From assembly GCA_018398765.1 (NCBI GenBank), contig JAHBMJ010000420.1, positions 1 to 42,249 on the forward strand: DNA of 42,249 nt. Direction: 5' to 3'. Under the pieces are notes generated by a model. The model was given only the letters and a program-made list of their open reading frames with translations. It searched no databases and was not told where the DNA came from. A program made the translations under genes and the position numbers. This document shows positions 30,372 through 40,508 of this stretch, piece after piece. Within the stretch, counting starts at the first letter, position 1. Each line of letters opens with the position of its first letter. The stretch is from Chromera velia. Lineage: Eukaryota; Sar; Chromeraceae.

Positions 30372-32484
30372 GTATTTTTTCCGTCTTCAGATCCAAAAGA
30401 AGGCTCTTTTGAACAGCTTCTCTTTTATTTGCTAACATTTGTGTGAAGCTATCTATCTGCATGGACAGGGCCCCGGTTTATGAAATTGAGAAGTGATTAA
30501 CTGCAGTGACCAGTATACAGGACCGGTATGACTGACAACTTGCAAACGAAGGGATGAACGCCCCTATAAAAGCTGCACTTCCCTTTACAGACGGTCTTCA
30601 AACATTTTGGAAGTACCAAACGTAACGAGAAGCCGTGGTATGACAGAAAGTCAGATACAGATCTGTATGTAAGCATGCAAACTTGACGAGCCATCAGCAG
30701 ACAGAAGTGATGAATGGTTCCACTTTCTGACGTAAAGCAGCAAATTGAATGATCAAACCAATTGCACTCTTACTGACCAAGATAGATCGAGCCCACCGAA
30801 TTTGAATCATAAAAAGCGCCCGGCATCAGGTTTCAAAAGTCCTTACCTACAACCGAGAGGGACGTACCTTCATGTATGCGTGTTCCCATGTGTGTGCCAT
30901 TTCTGCTTCTTTTCTTCATATTAATATGAAAAAGAATATCCATACAGCACTGTGTTGGCATTCATCCTTGATTGCTAAAGGTCGACAAAGCTGTTTTCCT
31001 CCCGGTAAACCGTTTAGCATTGCGCCATTGTTTTACAAACGGACTCAGTCTGCTTACACAGCTTCTTGACTCAAACCTATTGTTCTGATCCTTTTACCTT
31101 CGTGTGCTCCTCGTTGCTATGCGTGTACATGCAGTCGTTTCTGTTACATAGGGCAGCCTATAAAACAGTTCTTATGCTGCAAAGAAAAGAGGTTCTCACA
31201 TGATATAGCTAGACTTGATTTCATGCAGCGCATATGCGTTGTCGAATGCGCATTCGTTTATGCATGCAGTGAGCCTTGCAGCCGATTTTCATCTCAAAAA
31301 TCGGATGATCGGATTTGTTCTGTGCACCGCGGCCCGGCAACACGCGCACGTTTGGGGCCGCGAGGAGCCGCAGGGGCGGGGCCGTGATGCGTTGCATGAC
31401 CATGATGCTGACACTTTTCACCCAATTCCATTCTATCAGGTGCAAAACAGGTGTATCTGGTGCAAAACAGGTGCATCTGGTGCAACTGTCTGGTTTGCAC
31501 CTTTTCTGGGGTACACTTTTTCCAAGCCCTAAAGCCTAGCGGCCCTAGCCCTGAGTATTGTCAAAATTTGGCCATATACTAGATCTAGCCATAGATTTGA
31601 CTTAAAATTTGACAATCGATCTTCCAATCAATTAGCATTACGCGTAGATGTTAACCGCCTTACAAATTTTAAATGCTTTTCTTTTTCAATTATATTTTTG
31701 AAGAGAATTCAAGTGATTTAAAAGCGCATGGACGCCTGAGCCTAGGCCTGAGCTCAGGTGAAAGAGGACGAACCGCTGTGACTGTCTAAAGCCTAGTGAC
31801 CTAGTGACGGGTCCTAGTCCAAAACATGCTAAATTCTAATTAAGATAAACGGAATGTACTAGCCTGACTCCGACTGCATGAGAAATTGTCTCGGAAATTG
31901 TCTGGGAAATTATAAGAAATCACTAGAAGACCCAGCAGAATCAAGGGCCTTTTCAAGAAAGGAAGCCGGACAAGAAGCTTCAGAAGTGCAGATTTCGATC
32001 AGAGGCCACCCGCCATCTCATCGAGCGCTGCATACACGAGCTTTGTCCATAGAACCTGGCCGGGCCTCGCTTTTCAGAACGCCTCAATAGCATCTCGATT
32101 CGGATTTTCCCTCCTCCCTCCTTCCCTCAGATTAACTGATCAATCGCTTTAATTGTCTCGATCCAATTCGGCACCAACATGCACGAACGGGAGGGAGGTC
32201 GATTCCCTCCCTCCCTTTGCAGCCGCCCTCCCCAGAGCCCTGCGTGCGCAGACCCACAGCCCGCGAGACCAGTCCCCACAACTCCAGGTGGACAATTGTC
32301 ACCCGCACTTTCGAGATTCTCCATACACAAACTCTAGCTGCTGACGCTCCGTGCTGTTTGCTGCAATTACCCTCAGTGTTGCGCCCCCTGCCCCCCCTAG
32401 CGCCTCTACACTAGCTTGCATGTTCTCTCCGCACAGCCTGCTTGGTTGAGTGTCTCCCTGTGCAGCCCACCCAGTCGTCTCTGC
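30372..32484. other. Intergenic DNA, no gene recognised
   Basis: 30372-31250 is mixed sequence without a supported gene. 31315-31390 is a short GC-rich block. 31435-31500 has three GGTGCA-type words in tandem. 31540-31900 is an AT-rich CTAG-containing island. 31930-32480 is mixed and pyrimidine-rich, forming the 3' flank of the minus-strand U1-C gene. Confidence 0.4.
31435..31483 (+). repeat. Dispersed GGTGCAAAACAGGT repeat, copy 2, in tandem
   Basis: The 18-mer seen at 29364 is followed by TGTATCT-spaced copies of GGTGCAAAACAGGT and GGTGCA. A unit of about 21 bases is repeated two and a half times. Confidence 0.6.
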
Positions 32485-33260
32485 TCACCTCCAAGCCCCA
32501 GGAGGAACAGCAGGAAGACTTTGCATGGGCCTCGGCATGCCCCCATTGTGAGGTGGAGGAGGCCCTCCCATCTGGTACATCATTGCGGTGGGGCCTGTCA
32601 TTTGCGGCGGCGGGGCGTTGCCCCATATCGCTGCAGGATTTTGGGGGGGGGCCAAGAGAGCGGGCGCAGGCCTGCTGCCACCAAAACCCGGGGACGGGCC
32701 TCCAGCTGCAATCAATTCAGGAAGCAGAAGGCAGACATTCAGAAACGGTATTCTGGGGGGGAAAGAAAGGGGAAAACAGAAACCACTGAAAATGCATACA
32801 CAAGGTAAGGAGTTCGTGAGTGCCAACCATTTCTTTCTTTTCCTCTGGTCAAGTAAAGGTGATACAGAACCTGTGAAGTGTTTATGCATTTAATGCATAG
32901 AGTTCGTCATCTGATGTTCACGCGTCCGACCTTGAATGACCCAGAGACCATTCTAAATTAGCATATCGATGAAATTGTGTATCACAGAGACAAACGCAAG
33001 GGAGGAACGAGGGTAAGAATACAGTTCCTTCAAATTGTGAATACATAATAGATAGATAGACAGACAGATACCCAAAAGGAAAGAAGGAAGGAAGGAAGGA
33101 AGGAAGGAACTGACCAGCCTGTGCCCTGAGGACCCTCACAGACTCCCCCGGCTTCACCAAAGAGAGACCCATCGAGGCAGCCCCTGGGGCCACGCCTCTC
33201 TTGTAGGTCCCCAGCCCCTTCGCTGCACACAAACACACATGCATACACAGACACAGACAC

Positions 33261-33307
<47 letters not shown>

Positions 33308-34591
33308 TCAAGTTTCAGGCACGCAGACAGAGAAAGCATCAGCAGGGCAAGACAGAGGAAAGAAATGAAAGCCACGCAGTCCAAATTGCCTTCACGAAGG
33401 ACTCCTAAAGAAAGAAATGACGAAGAAGGCAGTGTACGTTGACGGTCCAAATCCAACTGCACCTTGCAGCATTCGTGCTCATCTGCCTCCAACACGTCAG
33501 CGAAAACAACCGGCCGTCCTCCGTCCTTTTTCTGGCCCGAGTACACACGCACACCAAAATCCAATTCTCCCTTCACGTCATTCAAGGTTTACTGACCAGG
33601 GTCGCTGGCAATGATTGCCGTCACGTGCGTCTCATCGGTCGGGGGACGGACTGCTCCTGATTGAAGAAGCCCTGCAGACAGAGAGACACGCATATGCAGA
33701 AAATGGAACATGTCTGTATGATATGCAGAATGCGCGAAGGGCTGTGGATGGTTCTTTGATCTATGTATTGCACGCATCTTTTCCAGGTCAACCCATATGT
33801 CCCCAGCAAACAGCAACCCAATGCGCGGCCCATCCCTCCCCAGAGGCGCCCCCGACTCGAAGAAAACAGAACAGAGAGACTGACTTGAGAAAGCGCGTGA
33901 TCACGGGCGAGAACGGCTGCCTTGGGTCACTCTAAGCCCTCAGACTTGCACAATGATTCAACCGAGCGAGACCAACGTGGAGGGATACTCATCTGCCAAG
34001 GAAGGAGGTTCACGCAGAGAAAGATACATAGTACTATATGAATTACATGTGCACTTCAGGATGTAAATGATGATGAAAAACATACACACATCCAGCGCAC
34101 ATTGTGGGAGGGGAATAGTGCCTTCAGCATAGAAGGAAGTTCGTAATCGAGGCAACACGGCAATGAACCCCGTAAAAAAGAAAGCGCGGTTGGGGCAGGA
34201 AGAGAATTCGCGAAGCATGTGCATGCGGGTGGGGAGCCCAGCTCTGCAAGGTGCTCCGAGTGCAGAAAACGCAAAAACAAGAGGTGGAAGAAGAGAAGAG
34301 GGTGGGAGGGCGGAGGGAAGGAGGGAGGGAGGGAGGGAGAGGGAGAGGGAGAGGGAGACTGAGACTGGCAGAGAGCAAAGTAGACGGACAGAACGAGGGA
34401 GGGGAGAGAGAAAAGATGCAAGCAGGCATTTGTTAGTGCCTCGACTGACTTGCCCAGTAGTCTATCTTGTTGTGGATGTGGGGTCTCCCTTGGTTGTGCT
34501 CTCTCCGTGCTCCAGGGGAGGGCCCCAGGTGCTTGGAGCAGTAGTGGCAGTAGAACTTCCTCCGACGCTTCCGTTCCTCCGAATTCGGCAT
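32485..34591 (-). CDS. SNRPC: U1 small nuclear ribonucleoprotein C
   Basis: Four minus-strand exons join in frame: 34591-34450, 33671-33597, 33222-33115 and 32705-32485, giving 181 residues. Residues 12-46 are the U1-type C2H2 zinc finger: FYCHYCSKHL, R-R-E-H, GRPHIHNKIDYW, with Cys15, Cys18, His32 and His38. This aligns with the U1-C pattern FYCDYC...H..GRKHKENVKDYY. The last exon is Pro/Met/Gly-rich (APPPQMTGPTAMMYQMGGPPPP), as in U1-C C-terminal tails. U1-C sits on U1 snRNP and stabilises pairing of U1 snRNA with the 5' splice site. Unusual points are a basic N-terminal extension before the finger (MPNSEERKRRRK, where most homologs start MPKFYC) and a middle stretch (exons 2-3) I cannot align. 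All introns are phase 1 with donor GTCAGT. Exon 2 is the least certain; another exon could be hidden in the long first intron. Confidence 0.8.
33079..33108. repeat. GGAA repeat at the start of a U1-C intron
   Basis: On the sense strand, (TTCC)n begins a few bases after the GTCAGT donor of U1-C intron 3. Confidence 0.85.
33263..33305. repeat. GA run inside U1-C intron 2
   Basis: (GA)n on the plus strand, that is (TC)n in the sense direction, followed by (TGTG)-rich DNA leading into the exon 3 acceptor. Confidence 0.85.
34270..34400. repeat. Purine-rich GGGA repeat inside U1-C intron 1
   Basis: (GGGA)n and (GGGAGA)n on the plus strand lie within the first U1-C intron and explain the open frames seen there. 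Confidence 0.8.
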
Positions 34592-35322
34592 TTCCCCCCC
34601 AAGGTTATCTGCCACTTTTAACACACGCAGACACCGTATGAGCGGCACAAAAATCGGGATTGGACTATCGGATATAGCAGGCCTGGCACTCGGCAGATCT
34701 AGGGAGTGGGCGTACTCAAACAGAGACGGCGCAGTTCTGGAGCTCTCTTGTTCTCTTCCCTAGCGCAATGAATTGGTGGCCATTTCGCCAGTAAATCGAC
34801 TCGAGCTCAGACCCGATCCGTGTATGCACACCTTGAATCCCGGCATTGAATTCTGTCAGAGGACGTGCTGATCACGGATTCATGCCAGGGGATTCAACAC
34901 GATATATATACCAGCTGGTGGACGTCCGGATCGAATTGCATGAGATGACTTAGGCGCGGCCGGGGTTCCACAAAAATCGGGGACGAATCTTGGGCGCGCG
35001 TAGACGGGTCCGACGATAGAGACGAGAGAGCGGAGACGGCACTGCAATCAGTGACACAATTATATAATTAACTGACTGTCAGAGTCAGGCAGCGATATAT
35101 ATAGCTGGACGCACATGGACGCACACATTGCCACACAAGCCACGAATCAGCCGCTGCTTGGTTATTTTGATATATGCTTGGTTGGTCATCGGTGAAGAAG
35201 CCGTGACTCGCTTCTGTCTCTCCCCTTAGTATTGAACGGCGTTAGACTGAAGGGTCGAAGCATGTGACAAGTTGAACAATTAACGATAGAGCAAGACACG
35301 ATCTCAGTCCTGGCAAGAGCAA
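34592..35322. promoter_or_regulatory. Bidirectional promoter region (U1-C / SDR)
   Basis: This 731-base gap separates divergent start codons. It contains two similar words, GATATATATACCAGCTGG (about 34901-34918) and GATATATATAGCTGG (about 35094-35108), each a TATA-like core followed by an AGCTGG tail. GC-rich blocks lie between 34950 and 35030. The paired TATA-like words could serve one direction each or be tandem. Confidence 0.45.
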
Positions 35323-36105
35323 ATGAGCTTAGAAGGGAAGGTCGCGATTGTGTCGGGATCTTCTAGAGGTCTGGGTGCTGAAATCTGTCGTGCCTTCGTC
35401 AAGGAGGGTTGCTGTGTGGTAGTGAACTACTTCAATTCAAAGGAGACGGCAGAGGCTCTGGTGAGGGAGCTGGTTGCCTCGAGAGACGGAGACATCTGTG
35501 CAGTGGCTGCCTACGGGGACGTGAGGGTGAAGGGTGACATGGACACACTCGCACAGACTGCCCTCGAAACGTTCAAAAAGGGCCTGCACATTGCCGTTGC
35601 AAACGCGCTTGTTGACTATTCTTTTGACCCTGGAAGCTCGGCAGCCAGCATAGAGACCGTGTCGTGGGAACAGATGGACGCGCAGGTGAGAGGAACAGTG
35701 CAGGGGGCGTTGAACCTAGTGCAGGCAGTTCTGCCTGAGATGAAACGGGCACAGTACGGTAAATTGGTGTTTGTGGGAACGAACCTTGTGTACAACCCTG
35801 TGGTGACATACTATGACTACATTTGTGCAAAGGCAGCGCTTGTAAGCTTGATGAGGAATGCAGCTGCAGAGTTGGGGCCTGTCGGAATTCGGTCGAATCT
35901 TCTTGCAGGTGGATTGCTCGACAAGACGGATGCTAGTTCCAAAACAACAGAGGAAGTCTTCCAAGCAGTTGCCAGTGCAACCCCTCTGAGGAAAACAACC
36001 ACCGTGGAGGAATTTGCAGCTGCTTCGGTCTTTTTTGCTTCAAGCGCCTCTGACCCTCTCACCGGGCAGTGCGTCTCAGTAGACGGGGGCCTCACGTTCT
36101 CTTGA
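35323..36105 (+). CDS. Short-chain dehydrogenase/reductase (FabG-like), intronless
   Basis: A single 260-residue frame starts ATGAGCTTAGAAGGG. The Rossmann motif is SGSSRGLG at 11-18 and the active-site pair is Tyr166 and Lys170 (YICAK). The C-terminal LTGQCVSVDGGLTFS is typical of classical SDRs such as 3-oxoacyl-ACP reductases. The catalytic Ser position, 13 residues before Tyr, is Thr153 (VGTNLVY), and the NAG motif reads NAL (94-96). Thr can sometimes replace Ser, so activity is possible, but the substrate cannot be named. No targeting leader is seen, so it is probably cytosolic. Length is normal for the family. The lack of introns, unlike most neighbours, together with a bacterial-type sequence makes transfer from bacteria or a retrocopy worth testing. 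It is divergently arranged with U1-C. Confidence 0.82.
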   Translation: MSLEGKVAIVSGSSRGLGAEICRAFVKEGCCVVVNYFNSKETAEALVRELVASRDGDICAVAAYGDVRVKGDMDTLAQTALETFKKGLHIAVANALVDYSFDPGSSAASIETVSWEQMDAQVRGTVQGALNLVQAVLPEMKRAQYGKLVFVGTNLVYNPVVTYYDYICAKAALVSLMRNAAAELGPVGIRSNLLAGGLLDKTDASSKTTEEVFQAVASATPLRKTTTVEEFAAASVFFASSASDPLTGQCVSVDGGLTFS

Positions 36106-36465
36106 GAGATTGACAAATGCATCAGCTAGGGATTGATTTTGCTCCTCTTCTTGTGCTGCTCCTTCTCTGCATGTCTGGCATGATGATGATTAGTTTTTTT
36201 TTTCACTATACCACTGCTCCAGACTGCACGCCCGATAGCTTGTCATCGGAAAAATAAGCATATCAGGCGATTGAGTCTGACCAAAATTCCAGAATGACAT
36301 GCAGGCGCTTTGCAGACACGGCACTCTGGTTCTTTCCAAAGAAGCGCGATGTCCTCTCCGTGGCATGAAACAGTTTCGGTCATCGACGAGCTACTCTTCT
36401 CTCCACAGTCCTGCTTGCAGAAACTTCTTTCTCTGTCCCTATCCCTCCCCCCCTTCCTCTCCCCC

Positions 36466-36504
<39 letters not shown>

Positions 36505-37242
36505 CTCATTTTTTGAACAACAGTCAACAACGGAACACTTGAAATACGTATTGCAACACCAAAGTAACAGTTGTTTGAGACGCTGAAAAAAAAAAAAAAA
36601 ACTGGTTTCTGACTTTTTTTTAACGTTATATACTCCTTGTTCACCTAAGGTGCATGTGCATAGGTGTCACTATATTGAGCATACGTAGGGTTAGCGTATA
36701 GGACTACGACTTCTACTTACGTGTATCTACGCAAAGGTCTGTTCGTCTAGTCGTTCATCTTTCGACTCCTTCTAGAGAGATTCCAGCTTGGCTACTCAGA
36801 ACAGATACGTTTGGTCAGTCAGACTGCATGCGTGCACGCGTTGTGCATGTAGTACGGTATTCATCTGTATCGGTCCACTTAAATGCATGTCACCTCTGTA
36901 TTTGCTGTGTCCCTCTTTCTGACATCTGTTCTGTCTCTGTGTTGTTCCGTTTTATGTGAACTCACTTCTGTAGTATTTCTTTTTCCATGTATTCATGCAT
37001 GCATTGCAAACTGCATGAGCGCTCTGCATGTGCACGCGGTGCTTACTGCCTGACATCGGCTTGCGCTTTCTTTATCGCTCGGCGTGCGCGCATGAATTCT
37101 TTCTGGTCCCCAATAACCACTCCCCCCCTTAATTCTGCTTGTCCCTGAGCAGAACGCAAAAAAAAAAGAATGGAAAGGACCTCAGCATCAGCATATGCAA
37201 ATCAGCGCAATCATTACAAGGTTCCGGAAACATAAAAATCAT
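36106..37242. other. Intergenic DNA, no gene recognised
   Basis: A (CT)n run at about 36472-36500 and an A-run at 36586-36600 lie near the 3' flank of the SDR gene. 36600-37120 is mixed sequence with GCATGC words near 36828 and 36998. At 37117-37130 a CCACTCCCCCCCTT tract is, on the minus strand, purine-rich and placed like a polypurine tract downstream of the integrase fragment. Confidence 0.4.
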
Positions 37243-38230
37243 TCAACTCAGTCCCATTAAAACCTTTTCTTTGTCTTTTTCGAATTCTTCAACCATCTTA
37301 AGCAAGTCAATCTCTTCTTCTGACAACCAGGCAAACGTTCCATCGTCGAACAAGACTCGGTACGTTTTCTTGTGGACTGGCGAAGGGCCCTTCCGTCGGG
37401 CCCCCCGCTTCTGCCCCTCCACTGCCTGAGCAGGTACCTCCAACTCGTCTCTAAGTCCCAACTCATCCAACAAATCCTCCAACTTAGGATCTTCTGCCAA
37501 TCGAAAGTCCGATCGAGGAGTGCCTAGTGGAATGATCGCTCCTTCTTCTTCAGACGATCTTCTCGTCTCCGCAGCTACTCTCTTCTCCTCCTGTTGTCTC
37601 TCTTCTCTCGGCAGTGCAGAGTCTTCTTCTGTCTCACTCTCTTCACTCTTTTCACTCTCTTCCTTCTCTCCATCCTTTGCCTCCCACAATTGCAATCTGT
37701 CTGAACTCACCACGTCTCTCTTCTTTCCTCGTAGGGGCCTGATCACGGTCATATGTGGTCTGTTCCTCGGTGTCCCCACGACTACATAGGTTCCTTCTGC
37801 TCTCACCTCGAAGGCGGGTTGCTTCCCCATCGGATTGGGAGGTCTGCGCAGGAACACACGGTCCCCTAGACGGAATTTTCGTATCATCGGAGGGGGATTA
37901 CACCTTTCCCTTGTTTGCCTCTCTTTCTTTGCTCTCGTCACTGCTCTGTCAATCTTTTGTACACGTTCTTGTCAAATAAATCCATAGTAGTCATCGTAAC
38001 AGACAGGCAGACTCCCCCTGGCGGAGACCTCGCTCCCTCAAGCGGTGGTTGCACACGCAGCACCGACTGCGGCGTATGAGCAAATAACAATTCAAAGGGA
38101 GAGAGACCTGTTTCGATATGGGAAGCAGTGCGGTATGCTGTGTTGTATAGCTGGAGATAGAGATCTCAATCTCCTTTCTCTTGATCTAGCTGCTTCGGAG
38201 ATGAATGAGAGGCACTCAAGCGACTTGTCA
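37243..38230 (-). pseudogene. Ty3/gypsy-type integrase C-terminal fragment
   Basis: On the minus strand around 38165-38050, LYNTAYRTASHIETGLSPFE followed by LLFAHTPQ matches the end of a retroviral-type integrase core (AYNTA...TG.SPFELL.G..P). From 37941 to 37243 an intact 232-codon frame follows in another phase. It begins basic (KKERQTRER), continues with FRLGDRVFLRRPPNP and VVSSDRLQLW, the SH3-like integrase C-terminal domain, then an acidic linker and a Tudor/chromo-like end (YRVLFDDGTFAWLSEEEI). A TGA at 38166-38168 sits where W-D is expected, and a frameshift lies near 37960-38000. No reverse transcriptase or protease remains nearby, so this is a broken fragment. The neat 232-codon tail is surprisingly well preserved. 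Confidence 0.75.
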
Positions 38231-39304
38231 AAAAGAAATGATGAAAAGGTTAACAGCAAGGATGGGGGGTGAATTGACCTTTTATCTTTTATTGGAATTC
38301 GCTCACCCAGTTTCAGTGCACAAGCTTGTTTTCGAAAGGCCACTGCACTTAAGAGGTGAATATAAAACTAGAAATATAGACAGTCACTGAGTGTATGCAT
38401 ACAATGTGTGCATGACTGCTGTGAAGTGAAATGAATTCAATCTTCCAGTCAGTATGTGGTAGTACCAGCAGACTGTATGGTATGTGGAGTGTTCGTCTGA
38501 AGAGCTTCCACTCAGAGCCACTGTGTACAGCTTCTTCACTATAGCCCTGTACCGTATATGTTCCTCGATCACCAGTGCGCCCCCTAAAAGACCCACATCC
38601 CAATCCATACACCTGATGGAGCAGCCCAGTCCGGCACCGCGGCTAGCCCACGTACATACATATACATCGATGCGTCATGCGTGATCATGCATGCATGCAA
38701 TTTGAGCAATAGATTCAGAGTCACAGAATTCGGTTGATTCATAACGAACAATTGGATGTTGCAAAGACATACAGGCTTACAGTCTTGTTAAGACAGGACC
38801 CGGCTTCATATAACTAAGCTAGCAGAACCTAAAGGTAGCCTATCTAATTCATACTTGTAATGTTACTAAATCGATCCCTAGATCGATCCTTAGCTAGATC
38901 CATAATTACAATAAAGTCAACACTCTAGTCAATACTACTAGTGAATCCCGGGGGCCTAGAGTGAATCATCGTAGCTAATGACCAGCCCAAAATGGAATGG
39001 CCCAATAGTATACAATATGGTTAGGAGTAACGATAGTAGGATATAGCGGCCGCCCGGGTTACCAATTTCACAGTTACGGTAGTGGTTTTTAGTACCATGA
39101 CCATGGTAGTGGTAGTATTGCATATTTTTCCTAATACTAGTGAACTTTAAACCTGTTTTATCTAGCTTTACCATCATTAACAAATCTATAATCGACAGAG
39201 GCTGCAGAGTAAACACCATTGTTATATCAATGTTGCTAAACTCTTAGATCTGATATAATAATCATAATATCAGAGATATTACTCTATCACTATAAATGAT
39301 AACA
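38231..39304. other. AT-rich intergenic DNA
   Basis: 38680-38700 has a CATGATCATGCATGCATGC cluster. From 38800 to 39300 the sequence is AT-rich with CTAG and GATC words (TCGATCCCTAGATCGATCC). TACCATG (39093-39099) pairs with CATGGTA (39102-39108) as a tight hairpin. No gene is seen. Confidence 0.45.
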
Positions 39305-39655
39305 TTATGTCATGATTATGATACTGTAGTACCGTGCCTCCTCGCACTCTGCCATATGGGAGACGAACGTTTCAATTTTATGGTCCAGCAAAAAAGGCTG
39401 AGCATCTGGGTTTTTCAACAGACAACGTGCACAGAAAATGAGGAAGAACTTTTGGCTGTTCGGAGGGATGTATGGGGGAACAGTTTTCTTTGGAGTTCCA
39501 AACTGCTCCACAAATTCGGCCGCCTCCATCATACCGAAGTCTCGAGGGGCGAGGGCAGCCTCAAGATAGTCGGGACGGCTTGCAATGCCATTCTTGAGCC
39601 TCTATGCTAAAAAGTCAGCAACTGACTCAGTTCTTGGCTGAGCCGGCTCGGCCAT
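39305..39655 (-). pseudogene. Broken 116-codon ORF, unrecognised
   Basis: From an ATG at 39655 the minus strand reads MAEPAQPRTESVADFLA, meets TAG (39604-39602), then continues in the same frame with RLKNGIASRPDYLEAALAPR, FVEQFGTPKKTVPPYIPP and a hydrophobic stretch with three Cys before stopping at 39305. The continued frame and coherent composition suggest a disabled gene. It may be the 5' (Gag-side) remnant of the same retroelement as the integrase fragment 1.1 kb downstream on the same strand; that is inference from position only. Confidence 0.35.
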
Positions 39656-40508
39656 GATGGCCGACTGAGAGGAGAGAGAGAAGAAAAGAAAAACTTCACT
39701 ACACTGCGTCTCACAACAAGACAAGAAACCCAAAAATTACTAGACACAGTGAACAGTAAACCAGGAAGAAGCGGACCACTCAGTCTTGTTTCCCAGTTTC
39801 CCACGGACAGTGATAAAGCACTGATCACTGCCAAACTGCAGCCTTCATCAATTGTCCGTCTGCTCTGACAGGGGACAGAAGAGAAACGATTCTATAATTT
39901 TGACCACAAGTAAGGTTGACCTTCGTTTAAAAATTGATTTTCGAAAGTTGAAACGGATTTGAAGGAGACGGATTTTTTTTCAATCTATGTGTCATGCTTT
40001 TTTTATATCTTTTGCCGGGGTCTTAGCCCAAACTATCATGGTAGTGGTAGGGGTCCTAGGGGACTTTGGGCCCCCAAGTTACTGCCCCATGGTTACCAAA
40101 GTGACGGTAACTCGCCGCCTCCCCAAGGGGCCCAGTAGTAACTGCTAACCGTACTGTGTACCCAATAGCTAGGCCACCGCCAAGGCCTATTTATCCCACC
40201 TTAGATCCCTTTATTTGGGCTGCTACTTATACAATACTTATACTTATACTGTACACTTTGTCACTGTTTGTATCTAAGTCCAGACCTAACTTTATGTAGT
40301 CACCAGCCAGTTTTTATTCCTAATATAATATGCACTAGGATACATAATAATATATATAATCTTTCTGTGACTGTGAATTTACGTTTAATGAAATATTCTG
40401 TGTAATCCTCCTGCTTCTTCACTTTCACTCTGCTTTGCTCTCCCTGCTCTCCTCAAACCTGTAGTCTGGTCTGCATGTACTTTCTCCTGCCGTTTTGAAT
40501 CGAATTCC
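39656..40508. other. Intergenic DNA with hairpin-rich segment
   Basis: 40030-40140 contains several inverted words: GTTACC...GGTAAC, ACTTTGGG/CCCCAAGT and CCCCAAGGGG. ATGGTAGTGGTAG at 40038-40050 is identical to 39103-39115. 40200-40400 is AT-rich. No gene is recognised. Confidence 0.4.

Noticed and set aside
33154-33585. Minus-strand frame between U1-C exons 2 and 3 (VRVYSGQKKDGGRP region)
   Set aside because: It is open and not absurd, but exons 2 and 3 join in phase without it and it shows no U1-C resemblance. Treated as intron.
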